Shown one piece after another: positions 9,384-16,757 of a stretch of DNA of 64,000 bases. The number at the start of each line of letters is the position of its first letter. The first letter of the stretch is position 1. The notes under the pieces were generated by a model, which worked only from the letters and a program-made list of their open reading frames with translations, ran no database searches and had not been told where the DNA came from. The DNA comes from Calothrix sp. NIES-2100 (lineage in GTDB: Bacteria > Cyanobacteriota > Cyanobacteriia > Cyanobacteriales > Nostocaceae), in the NCBI RefSeq assembly GCF_002368195.1, contig NZ_AP018178.1, forward strand, positions 3,492,791-3,556,790. Direction: 5' to 3'. The position numbers and the translations under genes were made by a program.

Positions 9384-9821
9384 TTAACCTGCGGCTAGTT
9401 TGGCCACTGTCACTGCTAGTTCAGATGGGTTGTAGATATCTGTAACAACTTGCGGACAACGCATACACGCTGCTTTACCTTCTTGCTTCCACCATCGACA
9501 ATCTCGACGAATAGAACAGGGGGGTAATTCCTCTGTGACAGCAGGTAATTTTTCGGCAATTTGTTTTGCTAGACGACAATCTTTACCATCAAAATGCAGA
9601 CAAGCTTGATGAGCGCAAGGTGTCGCCATGCGAAAAACTTCAGTGGGTGTAACTGGGCTAACCTTTGCTATCAGTTCATCTGTGATAGGTTGGGGCTGCT
9701 TCAAATAAGCCACTCGAGGTTCTGCAATAGTTCCACTAACAACTCCGAAAACCATGCTATTCACAGACTCGGCTCTAGCACTGGGGCAAAGTGTAGTTTT
9801 TTGAGTAGCAATTTCTTCCAT
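9384..9821 (-). CDS. Cysteine-rich protein next to RiPP-like precursor
   Basis: I do not recognise this family firmly. The product is about 145 residues, soluble, without signal peptide or membrane segment. The C-terminal half has seven cysteines arranged CAHQAC, KDC, PPC, RDC and CMRC, and one more lies near the N-terminus (TLCP). A C-x4-C plus C-x2-C pattern with regularly spaced Cys suggests a zinc or iron-sulfur site (inference). It starts 50 bp after the stop of the precursor-like gene on the same strand, so the two are probably co-transcribed. The frame also opens with a TTG at 9833, four codons upstream; I prefer the ATG, though neither has a clear Shine-Dalgarno. It could be a modification or accessory factor for the peptide, or an unrelated conserved cyanobacterial protein. 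Confidence 0.75.
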   Translation of the reverse strand: MEEIATQKTTLCPSARAESVNSMVFGVVSGTIAEPRVAYLKQPQPITDELIAKVSPVTPTEVFRMATPCAHQACLHFDGKDCRLAKQIAEKLPAVTEELPPCSIRRDCRWWKQEGKAACMRCPQVVTDIYNPSELAVTVAKLAAG

Positions 9822-9871
9822 TTCTTGAGCCAACTGAAAGAGGATTTTAGACTATAAATTTACTGACAATT

Positions 9872-10228
9872 TCACGAATTATTGATTCCAGTCTCAGGAG
9901 GATTGGGATTCAGAACCACACCATGTATGATCGGAGGAAAAGGAGTAGACCCAGGACAAGGATTAATCACCACACCATGTATTGTGGGGGGTTTAATCAC
10001 CACACCATGTATTGTGGGGGGAAATGGAGTAGGCTGAGGACAAGGATTAATCACCACACCATGTATTATGGTAGTAGGAAGAGCTGTTCCACCGGAAATG
10101 CTTGTTGCTTCTTCATCACTCAAAGGCAGTATGGCTTCGCTCCGGCGTGCCAAGGCATTATTTACAGCATCATCAATCAAGTCGTTAATTTCAAAGTGAC
10201 TGTTACCCTGTTTTTTCTTGTCGTTCAT
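9872..10228 (-). CDS. RiPP-like precursor peptide with Gly-Gly leader and repeated core
   Basis: A 118-residue peptide with two clearly different halves. Residues 1-47 are charged and helical and end in LSDEEATSISGG, which matches the double-glycine leaders of Nif11/NHLP-type and related bacteriocin precursors. Residues 48-118 are Pro-rich and almost without charge, with four copies of IHGVV (55-59, 73-77, 83-87, 101-105), each followed by [IL][NK]P. Two copies continue as NPCP-x2-TPFPP, giving Cys63 and Cys91. Repeat spacing is 18, 10 and 18 residues. A good Shine-Dalgarno (GAAGGA) precedes the ATG. The cysteine-rich gene follows 50 bp later. I see no C39 peptidase, ABC exporter or known RiPP-modifying enzyme nearby. 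It could instead be a secreted structural repeat peptide. Confidence 0.7.
   Translation of the reverse strand: MNDKKKQGNSHFEINDLIDDAVNNALARRSEAILPLSDEEATSISGGTALPTTIIHGVVINPCPQPTPFPPTIHGVVIKPPTIHGVVINPCPGSTPFPPIIHGVVLNPNPPETGINNS
9964..10021. repeat. Two identical 28-bp units in the precursor core
   Basis: Within the precursor gene a 28-bp unit at 9964-9991 is repeated at 9994-10021 with no visible mismatch (period 30 bp, ten residues). Two more diverged copies flank it. All four share a 14-mer ACCACACCATGTAT on the plus strand encoding IHGVV. This implies recent unequal duplication of core units. Confidence 0.85.
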
Positions 10229-10501
10229 GTTGATTTTCCTTCTCTTTATTGAGAATTACAGGCGAATATTTTAAGTAAGAAATATTTGAGTAAAAGGTAT
10301 TTGGCAGGGTTCAGACCCTTTCTAAATGCTGATAAATTTATTTCAATCCTGAATTTACAATGTAACTGTTTTGCTGACACTTTTGTAGCCATTTTGGCGT
10401 AACAATTCTCAACTTTGATATCAATACTATATGCAATTAGTAGGTTCGCATCAGTTTTGATTTTTAACGGTAGCTGTGACCAGAATAAATTCAGAAAAAA
10501 G

Positions 10502-11194
10502 ATGACCTTAAAAGAACCGATTAATCAAACATCAGAACTAGAATCATTGACTCAAGAAACTTTTACCCATGCATTGAGGGTGCTTGCTAATATTGACAGC
10601 GATTTTGCGCAAATTTTAGAAACATTTGGGACACCACCTCTATGGGAAAGAGAAACAGGTTTTCCCACGCTGCTGCGGATTATTTTAGAACAGCAAGTTT
10701 CTTTAGCGGCTGCAAAGGCTGTATTTAAGCGTCTATGTGATGTTGTTCAACCACTAACACCAGAGAATTTTTTGTCGCTTGACGATATGCAATTAAGAGG
10801 AATTGGCTTTAGTCGGCAAAAAATCCTTTATTGTCGTGAATTAGCGAATGCAATTATGAAAGGTCAGCTTGATTTAATTCATTTGGAAACAATGGAAGAA
10901 ACTATTATTAGAACTGAATTAAAGCGGATCAAAGGTATTGGCGACTGGACAGTTGATATTTACTTATTGATGGCGCTACAACGTCCTGATGTCTTTCCCA
11001 AAGGCGATTTAGGAGTGGCGATCGCCTTACAAAAGCTCAAAGGCTTGACAACACGCCCCACACCCACAGAACTAGAAGCGATCGCCCACCAATGGCGACC
11101 TTGGCGTGCAGTCGCTACCAGAATCTTATGGCACTATTACCTCAATGTTATTACGGTAAAAACAAAAGTGAAGAAGGCAGAGGGTAGGAGGTGA
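10502..11194 (+). CDS. DNA-3-methyladenine glycosylase II, AlkA-type HhH-GPD
   Basis: Base-excision repair glycosylase that removes alkylated bases. The helix-hairpin-helix is visible as LKRIKGIGDWTVDIYLL, followed by the catalytic Asp in KGDLG. Earlier, ILEQQVSLAAA and RGIGFSRQKI fit the HhH-GPD fold. At 230 residues from MTLKEPINQ it is the size of the short cyanobacterial and yeast MAG-type enzymes, lacking the N-terminal domain of E. coli AlkA. The frame is open 29 codons upstream, but that stretch looks non-coding, so I start at 10502. It is a single gene, flanked downstream by dispersed repeats that begin right after the stop. Confidence 0.88.
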   Translation: MTLKEPINQTSELESLTQETFTHALRVLANIDSDFAQILETFGTPPLWERETGFPTLLRIILEQQVSLAAAKAVFKRLCDVVQPLTPENFLSLDDMQLRGIGFSRQKILYCRELANAIMKGQLDLIHLETMEETIIRTELKRIKGIGDWTVDIYLLMALQRPDVFPKGDLGVAIALQKLKGLTTRPTPTELEAIAHQWRPWRAVATRILWHYYLNVITVKTKVKKAEGRR

Positions 11195-11257
11195 GCCAAT
11201 ACGGTTCGATTAAAGGGAAAAGGGAAGTTGTTAAGTACATGAGCAAAAATATTTACA

Positions 11258-11322
11258 GTCATTGCGAGCGAAGCGAAGCAATCCCAGAGTCTTTGCGATT
11301 GCTTCGCTTCGCTCGCAATGAC
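11258..11322. repeat. Inverted repeat, GTCATTGCGAGCG type, second copy
   Basis: Hairpin of GTCATTGCGAGCG and CGCTCGCAATGAC with arms of about 28 bp. It is related to 454-527 and lies between alkA and pyrB, which converge, so it could end both transcripts. Confidence 0.75.
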
Positions 11323-11410
11323 GTTAACCGAACCGTATTGGGAGGTAAGCATCAAGCAAGTGGTGTTAGCGCAGCATTAGGGGACTTACAAAAAATAAAT
11401 TACCCATATT

Positions 11411-11514
11411 CCGTAGTGCGTTCGCGTAGCGTGTCCGTTGGCGCAGCCTCCCGCAGGGAAGGACAAACATCTTGCACGATGAATGAACACCAGCGAGCGA
11501 GACGCTCGCACTAC
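11411..11514. repeat. Interspersed GC-rich repeat, copy B
   Basis: Shares positions 11423-11469 with copy A (103-149) and ends in the same tail. The middle has diverged. It sits 28 bp beyond the pyrB stop codon. Confidence 0.75.
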
Positions 11515-11541
11515 AAGTCACCCGAAGGGCAGAGGGCATAG

Positions 11542-12543
11542 TCAAAGTTTGCCACTACCAATGAAATACAGCAATGCCATCCGCACAGCTACACCACTGG
11601 TAACTTGTGCTTGAATCAAGCTAAATTCCGGATCATCCATCAAATCGGAGCTAATTTCTACACCGCGATTGACTGGGCCTGGATGCAGAACTTTGACATT
11701 AGGCTTGCACAGCCGCAGTTTATTGCGTGTAATACCAAATAATTGATGATATTCTCGTAAACTGGGTAACAAATGGGCAGTCATGCGTTCTTTTTGCAGG
11801 CGCAAAGTCATGACAAAATCCGCATCACGCAAAGCAGGTTCAACTTCCCAATGTAAAAATAACTGACGATTGAGAGAGGTTGCGTCTTCAGAGAAATACT
11901 CGGCAAATATTTTTGGTAATAAAGTTGGGGGTGCTGCTAAATGAACTTGGGCACCGCTTGCAGTTAAACTCCAAATATTCGATCGCGCTACGCGAGAATG
12001 GAGAATATCGCCAACAATGGCAATTTTTTTCCCTTTTAACAGTTCTATCCGGGGATTGGCTGGGTCAAGCAGAGTACAGATGGTGAATAAGTCTAGCAGT
12101 CCTTGGGAAGGATGCTCATGTTGACCATCACCGGCATTTAGCACGCTGACTTTCACTCCTAAACGATCCATTTCTTGAGCGATCGCATTTGGTACTCCAG
12201 CTTCCCGATGGCGAATCACCATGATATCAGTTCCCATCGCCAAATAGGTCTTCGCCGTATCCAGAATTGTTTCTCCCTTCGTCATAGAAGAAGTGGCTGC
12301 GGCAAAATTCAGGGTATCTGCACTTAAGCGTTTGGCGGCGATTTCAAAACTACTGCGAGTCCGTGTAGAAGGTTCAAAGAACAAATTCGCCACCACCTGT
12401 CCCTGTAAAGTTGGTACTTTCTTCGTCCGTCGTGATAGCACTTCTTGGAAACTCGCAGCAGTTTGCAAAACAGCATCGTATTCAACGGTAGTGAAGTCGC
12501 TTAGGGAAAGAATGTGATGACGATTCCAGGTGGTAGTAGGCAT
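11542..12543 (-). CDS. pyrB: Aspartate carbamoyltransferase catalytic subunit
   Basis: Condenses carbamoyl phosphate and aspartate to N-carbamoyl-aspartate, the committed step of pyrimidine synthesis. The carbamoyl-phosphate loop FEPSTRTRSSFE is at about 56-67, with HREAGVPNAIA and HPSQGLLDLFTI further on, and HPGPVNRGVEI near the C-terminus. These identify an ATCase rather than an ornithine transcarbamylase. The length of 333 residues is normal. It stands alone, as pyr genes usually do in cyanobacteria. The ATG start is followed directly by the conserved N-terminus. No regulatory subunit gene or attenuator is visible. Confidence 0.96.
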   Translation of the reverse strand: MPTTTWNRHHILSLSDFTTVEYDAVLQTAASFQEVLSRRTKKVPTLQGQVVANLFFEPSTRTRSSFEIAAKRLSADTLNFAAATSSMTKGETILDTAKTYLAMGTDIMVIRHREAGVPNAIAQEMDRLGVKVSVLNAGDGQHEHPSQGLLDLFTICTLLDPANPRIELLKGKKIAIVGDILHSRVARSNIWSLTASGAQVHLAAPPTLLPKIFAEYFSEDATSLNRQLFLHWEVEPALRDADFVMTLRLQKERMTAHLLPSLREYHQLFGITRNKLRLCKPNVKVLHPGPVNRGVEISSDLMDDPEFSLIQAQVTSGVAVRMALLYFIGSGKL

Positions 12544-12668
12544 AGATATTGATTCGGTTTTTACGTAGAGAGATGATTGAGTATTTCTCTACAGCTTTTA
12601 ATTTACAGTGCTTAAGAGCGGGACGCTACGCGAACGCATGTCAATTGAGAAAGTCAGGCGATGTCTGT

Positions 12669-12735
12669 CTTGAAAAGTTCAGATCGGCGGAAGCCGCCGC
12701 TCCGACTTTTCGCTACGACGGGCTACGCCGGAGCA
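12669..12735. repeat. Dispersed palindromic repeat (AGTTC-GATCGG type)
   Basis: Palindromic element with the core GGCGGAAGCCGCC between AAGTTC and GACTTTTC arms. Relatives are at 44494-44529 (core CGGAGGAAGCCTCCG) and a core-deleted copy at 55372-55399. It is non-coding, in the gap between a nuclease-fold gene and pyrB. Confidence 0.65.
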
Positions 12736-12749
12736 TTTTCATCTTTAAC

Positions 12750-13391
12750 TCAACTATTTTCCTCAGTTAACGATGTCGGCGCAACAATAATTCCTACTAA
12801 AACCCGCAGTAATTCTTCTAATTCCTCAGGAACACGATAAAGTTTCAAATCTTGAGAAATGCGTTTTTCTTGACGGTGAAATATGCCAAATCGCCAATTT
12901 TCTCCTGTGGTGACAGCACCATAAAGAAGAGGGGTTTCCGATTGTGTGCATTGGTCAAGGGCAATTAATTCCACTGCTAGTTGGGTAAATCCCCTACCTA
13001 AATCAGATTGTTTGGCTTCAACTACTAACATTCCCACATCACTGCTGATGTAGTAATCAAGGCTATCTTTTAGTTGTTCGTTAACATTAATGGGATATTC
13101 AATATTTAATTGTGTTTGAGTTTCTACACAAATTTCTAATAGCGTCGGGGCAATTAATACTTCCCTTCTTGCTATTTCACTTATCGGGTTAACGTGGGCT
13201 AAATTTCTTTGTAAATAGCGACTTAAAAAATCTAAACAGTTAAGTTTACCTGCGTATTTTGGTAAATCAAGCCGTTTACGCTCATAAGTACAATTAAATT
13301 CTGCAAGGATGTCGGCTAGCGCATAGGGCAATTCAAAATATTTGCTAAATGTATAACTTGTACCGGGTTGTAGAATGCGCGGGCGATTCAT
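12750..13391 (-). CDS. Conserved cyanobacterial protein, probable PD-(D/E)XK nuclease fold
   Basis: A 213-residue soluble protein I cannot name. The middle contains a possible restriction-endonuclease-like core: an Asp in SSDVGMLVVEAKQSDLG supplies D-x(6)-ExK spacing, followed by an alpha helix with GFTQLAVELIALDQC, as in Holliday-junction resolvase/HsdR-like folds. The N-terminal third is helical. No membrane segment or signal peptide. Many cyanobacterial genomes carry such solitary proteins. Whether it cuts DNA is inference. It is followed 206 bp later on the same strand by pyrB, with a dispersed repeat between, so an operon is unlikely. Confidence 0.75.
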   Translation of the reverse strand: MNRPRILQPGTSYTFSKYFELPYALADILAEFNCTYERKRLDLPKYAGKLNCLDFLSRYLQRNLAHVNPISEIARREVLIAPTLLEICVETQTQLNIEYPINVNEQLKDSLDYYISSDVGMLVVEAKQSDLGRGFTQLAVELIALDQCTQSETPLLYGAVTTGENWRFGIFHRQEKRISQDLKLYRVPEELEELLRVLVGIIVAPTSLTEENS

Positions 13392-13502
13392 AAAAGCATA
13401 AAATTTAATTGTTATTTTTGAGTTGAGAAAAAGATCTGAAAAATTCGTAATTACGTTATGGATCGAGATTTAAACCCAAACCATAACGGGAAATAATCAT
13501 GG

Positions 13503-13549
13503 ATTACGAATTACGAATTACGAATTACGAATTACGAATTACGAATTAT
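13503..13549. repeat. Heptanucleotide tandem repeat TTACGAA (STRR)
   Basis: About six units of TTACGAA. The array runs into the 3' end of the LuxR-type gene and supplies its last codons and stop, so slippage could change the C-terminus of that protein. Confidence 0.8.
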
Positions 13550-14209
13550 TGTTGAATACAGCTTTGTGACCATTTCTGTACGCGCTGATACCCCTAGCTT
13601 ACGGAACATCCTTTTGAGGGCTTGCTTGACAGAATTGTGGGTAATCCAAAGCCTAGCGGCGATTTCCCCATTGGTTAAGCCTTGGGCGACTAATTCGGCA
13701 ATTTCTAACTCGCGCGGTGTCAGTGGATGAGGTAAAGAGGATTTGCTGGTTTTTGGTTTCGCCCGCAAAGTAGCAAGTTTTGCGGAAATGTGAATGCATA
13801 AAGCACTCAAATCAGCTAAATCGTTACCGTCAAAGGCTGGACTACCCTTAGCACGAGCTAAGTTTAGGGTTCCTACCAGACGACCATCACAGACAATTGG
13901 GCCAGTCATCACATGTTCGTGGTCGTGGCGTGGGCAAATATGCTTCCAATCTGCTTCTGATAGTATTAATTGCTCATGAGCAGGCGCATGACGCTCAACT
14001 ACATAGCGTCCTATGGGATTACCTTGTAAGCAAACTGAGGGAATACTGGGAACATCAATCTGAGTCTTTGACTGGTCATCTATGAGATCGATACCCCAAT
14101 GTTGCACGCCAAAATGTTCGCCAATTTTGTCCATGAGCGCGAGTTTTAGCTCTTGCTCATTGCGGACATTAGCGATCGCAGCAAATGCAGCATGAAGAGA
14201 ATTAGCCAT
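13532..14209 (-). CDS. GAF-LuxR transcriptional regulator
   Basis: A 225-residue transcription factor. A GAF-like sensor at about 10-145 (GTLNLARAKGSPAF) is followed by a LuxR/FixJ helix-turn-helix at about 160-225: LTPRELEIAELVAQGLTN, then IAARLWITHNSVKQALKRM, ending LGVSARTEM. It has no receiver domain, so it probably responds to a small ligand through GAF. The start is divergent from the DUF3386 gene, 102 bp away, a natural place for autoregulation or control of that gene (inference). The last codons (RNS-stop) derive from the TTACGAA repeat array, so the original C-terminus may have been trimmed or replaced. Confidence 0.85.
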   Translation of the reverse strand: MANSLHAAFAAIANVRNEQELKLALMDKIGEHFGVQHWGIDLIDDQSKTQIDVPSIPSVCLQGNPIGRYVVERHAPAHEQLILSEADWKHICPRHDHEHVMTGPIVCDGRLVGTLNLARAKGSPAFDGNDLADLSALCIHISAKLATLRAKPKTSKSSLPHPLTPRELEIAELVAQGLTNGEIAARLWITHNSVKQALKRMFRKLGVSARTEMVTKLYSTIIRNS

Positions 14210-14311
14210 AAGTGTACCCAGTTGGGGTCTATGCGGGGCTTCACAATTACTTCTATGCTAATACCAAGCAAAGCAAAAACGCTAATATCACTACTGTTTA
14301 TAGGTAAACAC

Positions 14312-14965
14312 ATGACTGTTACACAAATTTCTGCTCAGGAACTTTTCCGGGCTGCTTATGAAAATCGTTACACTTGGGACAAAGATTTTCCTGGGTATAC
14401 AGCTGATGTCACCTTTAAGAATGACGATCAAGTGGCTACAGCTAAGGTAATCGTTAGCGCCAATCTCAAGGCGGAAGTCTCAGACACAGAGGATGAACAA
14501 GCCAAGCAGGCGATTCAATATCAAGCTTGGGAAATCGCGATTCACCGCGTCCGTCGTTCCTTTGAAGACACCCACGGTGCAAATAGTTTTACCTATGGTG
14601 CGACAGAAGCCAATGGATCTGTGGAAATCTTAGTTGGTGGTAAGGCTGAGGGCGATAAATATAAAGTCCGCAATAATGAAGTCAGCCACGTTCATCGGCT
14701 GATTCACGGTACTTTTGTGACCATTGATACCTTTAGCAGTCACCAAACTGGCGAAGGCTATCTATCTCACACCTATGACTCTGTATACCATGACCCCACA
14801 ACAGGTCAACAAAAGGGTGGTAGAAGTGAGTTTACCGATGAATACGAAAAAGTTGGTAAGTATTTCGTTCTCAATCGCCGGGAAATTAAGACCGAGGTAG
14901 AAGGTAAAGTCACCACTCAAGAATTTATCTTCTCTAACATCCAGTTATTAGAGCCTGCTGCATAA
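14312..14965 (+). CDS. DUF3386 family protein
   Basis: A 217-residue soluble protein that matches the cyanobacterial DUF3386 family: N-terminal SAQELFRAAYENRYTW, central IHRVRRSFEDTHGANSF and HGTFVTIDTF, C-terminal EFTDEYEKVGKYFVLNRR. Rich in beta strand. The function is unknown; the family is nearly confined to cyanobacteria and some plastid lineages (from memory). I chose the ATG at 14312 because conservation begins there; the frame extends 53 codons upstream into the divergent regulator gene without family character. A strong hairpin terminator follows at 14993. Confidence 0.88.
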   Translation: MTVTQISAQELFRAAYENRYTWDKDFPGYTADVTFKNDDQVATAKVIVSANLKAEVSDTEDEQAKQAIQYQAWEIAIHRVRRSFEDTHGANSFTYGATEANGSVEILVGGKAEGDKYKVRNNEVSHVHRLIHGTFVTIDTFSSHQTGEGYLSHTYDSVYHDPTTGQQKGGRSEFTDEYEKVGKYFVLNRREIKTEVEGKVTTQEFIFSNIQLLEPAA

Positions 14966-14992
14966 TAATTTTCACTCCTTAACCTCAGTATT

Positions 14993-15027
14993 AGCGATCG
15001 CATTTCTGAAAGTGCGATCGCTTTTAT
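14993..15027 (+). terminator. Rho-independent-type terminator built from HIP1 sites
   Basis: Perfect 10-bp stem AGCGATCGCA/TGCGATCGCT with a 10-base loop, followed by CTTTTATTTG. It lies 28 bp past the DUF3386 stop. Both arms contain HIP1, so the terminator is a pair of HIP1 palindromes facing each other. Confidence 0.7.
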
Positions 15028-15220
15028 TTGTCAAAAGTTGGGGCACTAGTTAATGTACTATATAAGCATATAGGCATGAATCAATGAAAATACAGGCGAT
15101 CGCTCTGAGCATTGAGGTTGCTCATTTTTATTTAATGAGAATAGGCAACAGATAAACCTGATAATTATCTTGGTTTCGACCTATCTACATTAGTTATCTT
15201 GCCGCTATTTTTGCCAGCCG

Positions 15221-16171
15221 ATGAACAACAAGCTAAAACCAGACTGGGCTGGGGAAGATAAACTTTCCCAGTTTGTCAATCTCCTGATCCAGACTAAACC
15301 GATCTACAAATTGATGAAACAGCAAGCCAGGAAAGTACTCATCAAAACTGCTGAGAAAAACGGCGTTCCCTGGCGCAAAAACTATGAGACGCTGAAATCA
15401 TCGGGAATAACCCAGCAAATTGCCAAGATGACTAACCCCGATGTTGTTTATCCTGATTATTACAAAGTACCTTTCCACGCCTACAGTGAGGGTAATCTTT
15501 GCTGGGATGCGGCTTTTGAAACCGAGTCAGCTACCTACTCAATGGCGTTGCGGGTTTGGCCGCAAGAAAACCTGACTTGGGAAGTCGCCCATGCGCGTCT
15601 TAGAGGTAGCTTTCATGAAGTTCTCGCTACTTATGGGCCGCAAGAAGTCCGAGATATTTTAGATATCGGTTGCTCAGTCGGTGTTTCTACATTAGCCTTA
15701 CACCGCTACTACCAACAAAAGCAGAGTCATCCTGTACGTACAGTGGGTCTTGATTTGTCACCATATATGCTCACAGTTGCCTGCAATCGTGATGTAAATG
15801 GTGAGATAGCTCAGTGGATTCACGCACAAGCCGAAGATACAAAATTACCTGATAATTCTTTTGATTTGGTAACACTTCAGTTTGTCACCCATGAATTACC
15901 AGGGTACGCCAGTCAAGCAATTTTCGCCGAAGCGTTGAGATTATTGCGACCTGGTGGAGCGATCGCACTGGTAGATAATAACCCAAAATCCCAGGTGATC
16001 CAAAATCTGCCACCAGTGTTATTTACATTAATGAAAAGCACCGAACCCTGGAGCGATGACTACTACACTTTTGATATTGAAGCTGCATTGCAGGCTGTAG
16101 GTTTTGCGCTACCAGTTACCGTGGCTAGCGATCCTCGCCATCGGACTATTGTGGCGAGAAAGCCTGAGTAA
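15221..16171 (+). CDS. Class I SAM-dependent methyltransferase
   Basis: A 316-residue protein with an N-terminal helical extension of about 130 residues and a Rossmann-like methyltransferase core. Motif I is ILDIGCSVGVSTLAL, motif II VGLDLSPYML, the post-I acidic region QAEDTKLPDNSFDLV, and motif III LRPGGAIALVDNNP. These fit the Methyltransf_11/25 group of small-molecule methyltransferases. The substrate cannot be read from sequence. The extension (WRKNYETLKSSG, YPDYYKVPFHAY) is typical of cyanobacterial and plastid-type relatives, which may act on lipids or quinones (inference). It is a single gene. A heptanucleotide repeat begins at the stop codon. Confidence 0.87.
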   Translation: MNNKLKPDWAGEDKLSQFVNLLIQTKPIYKLMKQQARKVLIKTAEKNGVPWRKNYETLKSSGITQQIAKMTNPDVVYPDYYKVPFHAYSEGNLCWDAAFETESATYSMALRVWPQENLTWEVAHARLRGSFHEVLATYGPQEVRDILDIGCSVGVSTLALHRYYQQKQSHPVRTVGLDLSPYMLTVACNRDVNGEIAQWIHAQAEDTKLPDNSFDLVTLQFVTHELPGYASQAIFAEALRLLRPGGAIALVDNNPKSQVIQNLPPVLFTLMKSTEPWSDDYYTFDIEAALQAVGFALPVTVASDPRHRTIVARKPE

Positions 16172-16200
16172 AGAAGTCGCAAGTCGCAAGTCGCAAGTAC
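16171..16200. repeat. Heptanucleotide tandem repeat AAGTCGC (STRR)
   Basis: Three to four units of AAGTCGC directly after the methyltransferase stop. Same class as the other seven-base arrays here. Confidence 0.7.
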
Positions 16201-16411
16201 AGTTTTGTCATAGAGATTTAGACACCACTATAAAACTTGCGGCTTGTAGAAGCCGGGGACTTAAACCCACGGAATCTATATTCACAGATATAATCAATTA
16301 TTAAGGAAAATTCTGGTTAACTCGCCCTTACAACTTCTGGACACATAGAAAGTTTGCCTTGGAGACAGCCGCGTGAGGTTGTGTAACTGTATGAAATGCC
16401 AGATGTTTTGA

Positions 16412-16588
16412 TTATTCCGGCAAATTATCGGCTTTTTTCTCCTCTGCTTGCAGTAATTCCCAAAGCAGGAATACCAATTCAATCGCAATACCCGCACCTG
16501 GGATTAACCAATCTGCTATTAGGGGAATCACAAACACTAAAACCGCTACCAGCTTTTTATAATTAATTGATTTTTTTGCCTTAAGCAT
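16412..16588 (-). CDS. Small membrane peptide, 58 residues
   Basis: A short minus-strand frame encoding 58 residues: a basic N-terminus (MLKAKKSINYKK), a hydrophobic helix (LVAVLVFVIPLIADWL), a second hydrophobic stretch (IAIELVFLLWELL) and an acidic/Lys tail ending NLPE. This is a good two-helix or hairpin membrane peptide. AAGG lies nearby upstream of the ATG as a weak ribosome-binding site. I do not recognise the family. The amphipathic layout and clear start favour a real gene over chance. It is convergent with the methyltransferase and divergent from the NB-ARC gene. Coordinates may be off by one base. Confidence 0.55.
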   Translation of the reverse strand: MLKAKKSINYKKLVAVLVFVIPLIADWLIPGAGIAIELVFLLWELLQAEEKKADNLPE

Positions 16589-16757
16589 GAGCTTTACCTT
16601 AACGCTGATGCCAAGGTAGATTTGGGGTAGTAATTGACAGCAAAAGCGCTGGTTTATCGGCTGAAATGCTTGAATATTCTGAATTTAGAGTTTGGGGATG
16701 CTAGATTTAGTTTGGGGAATCCCCAAACTTTGTCACAAAATTGGGCAATAATGACTG

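Noticed and set aside
16294..16497. 67-codon minus-strand frame
   Set aside because: Same strand but another frame than the 58-residue membrane peptide, which has the better protein character.
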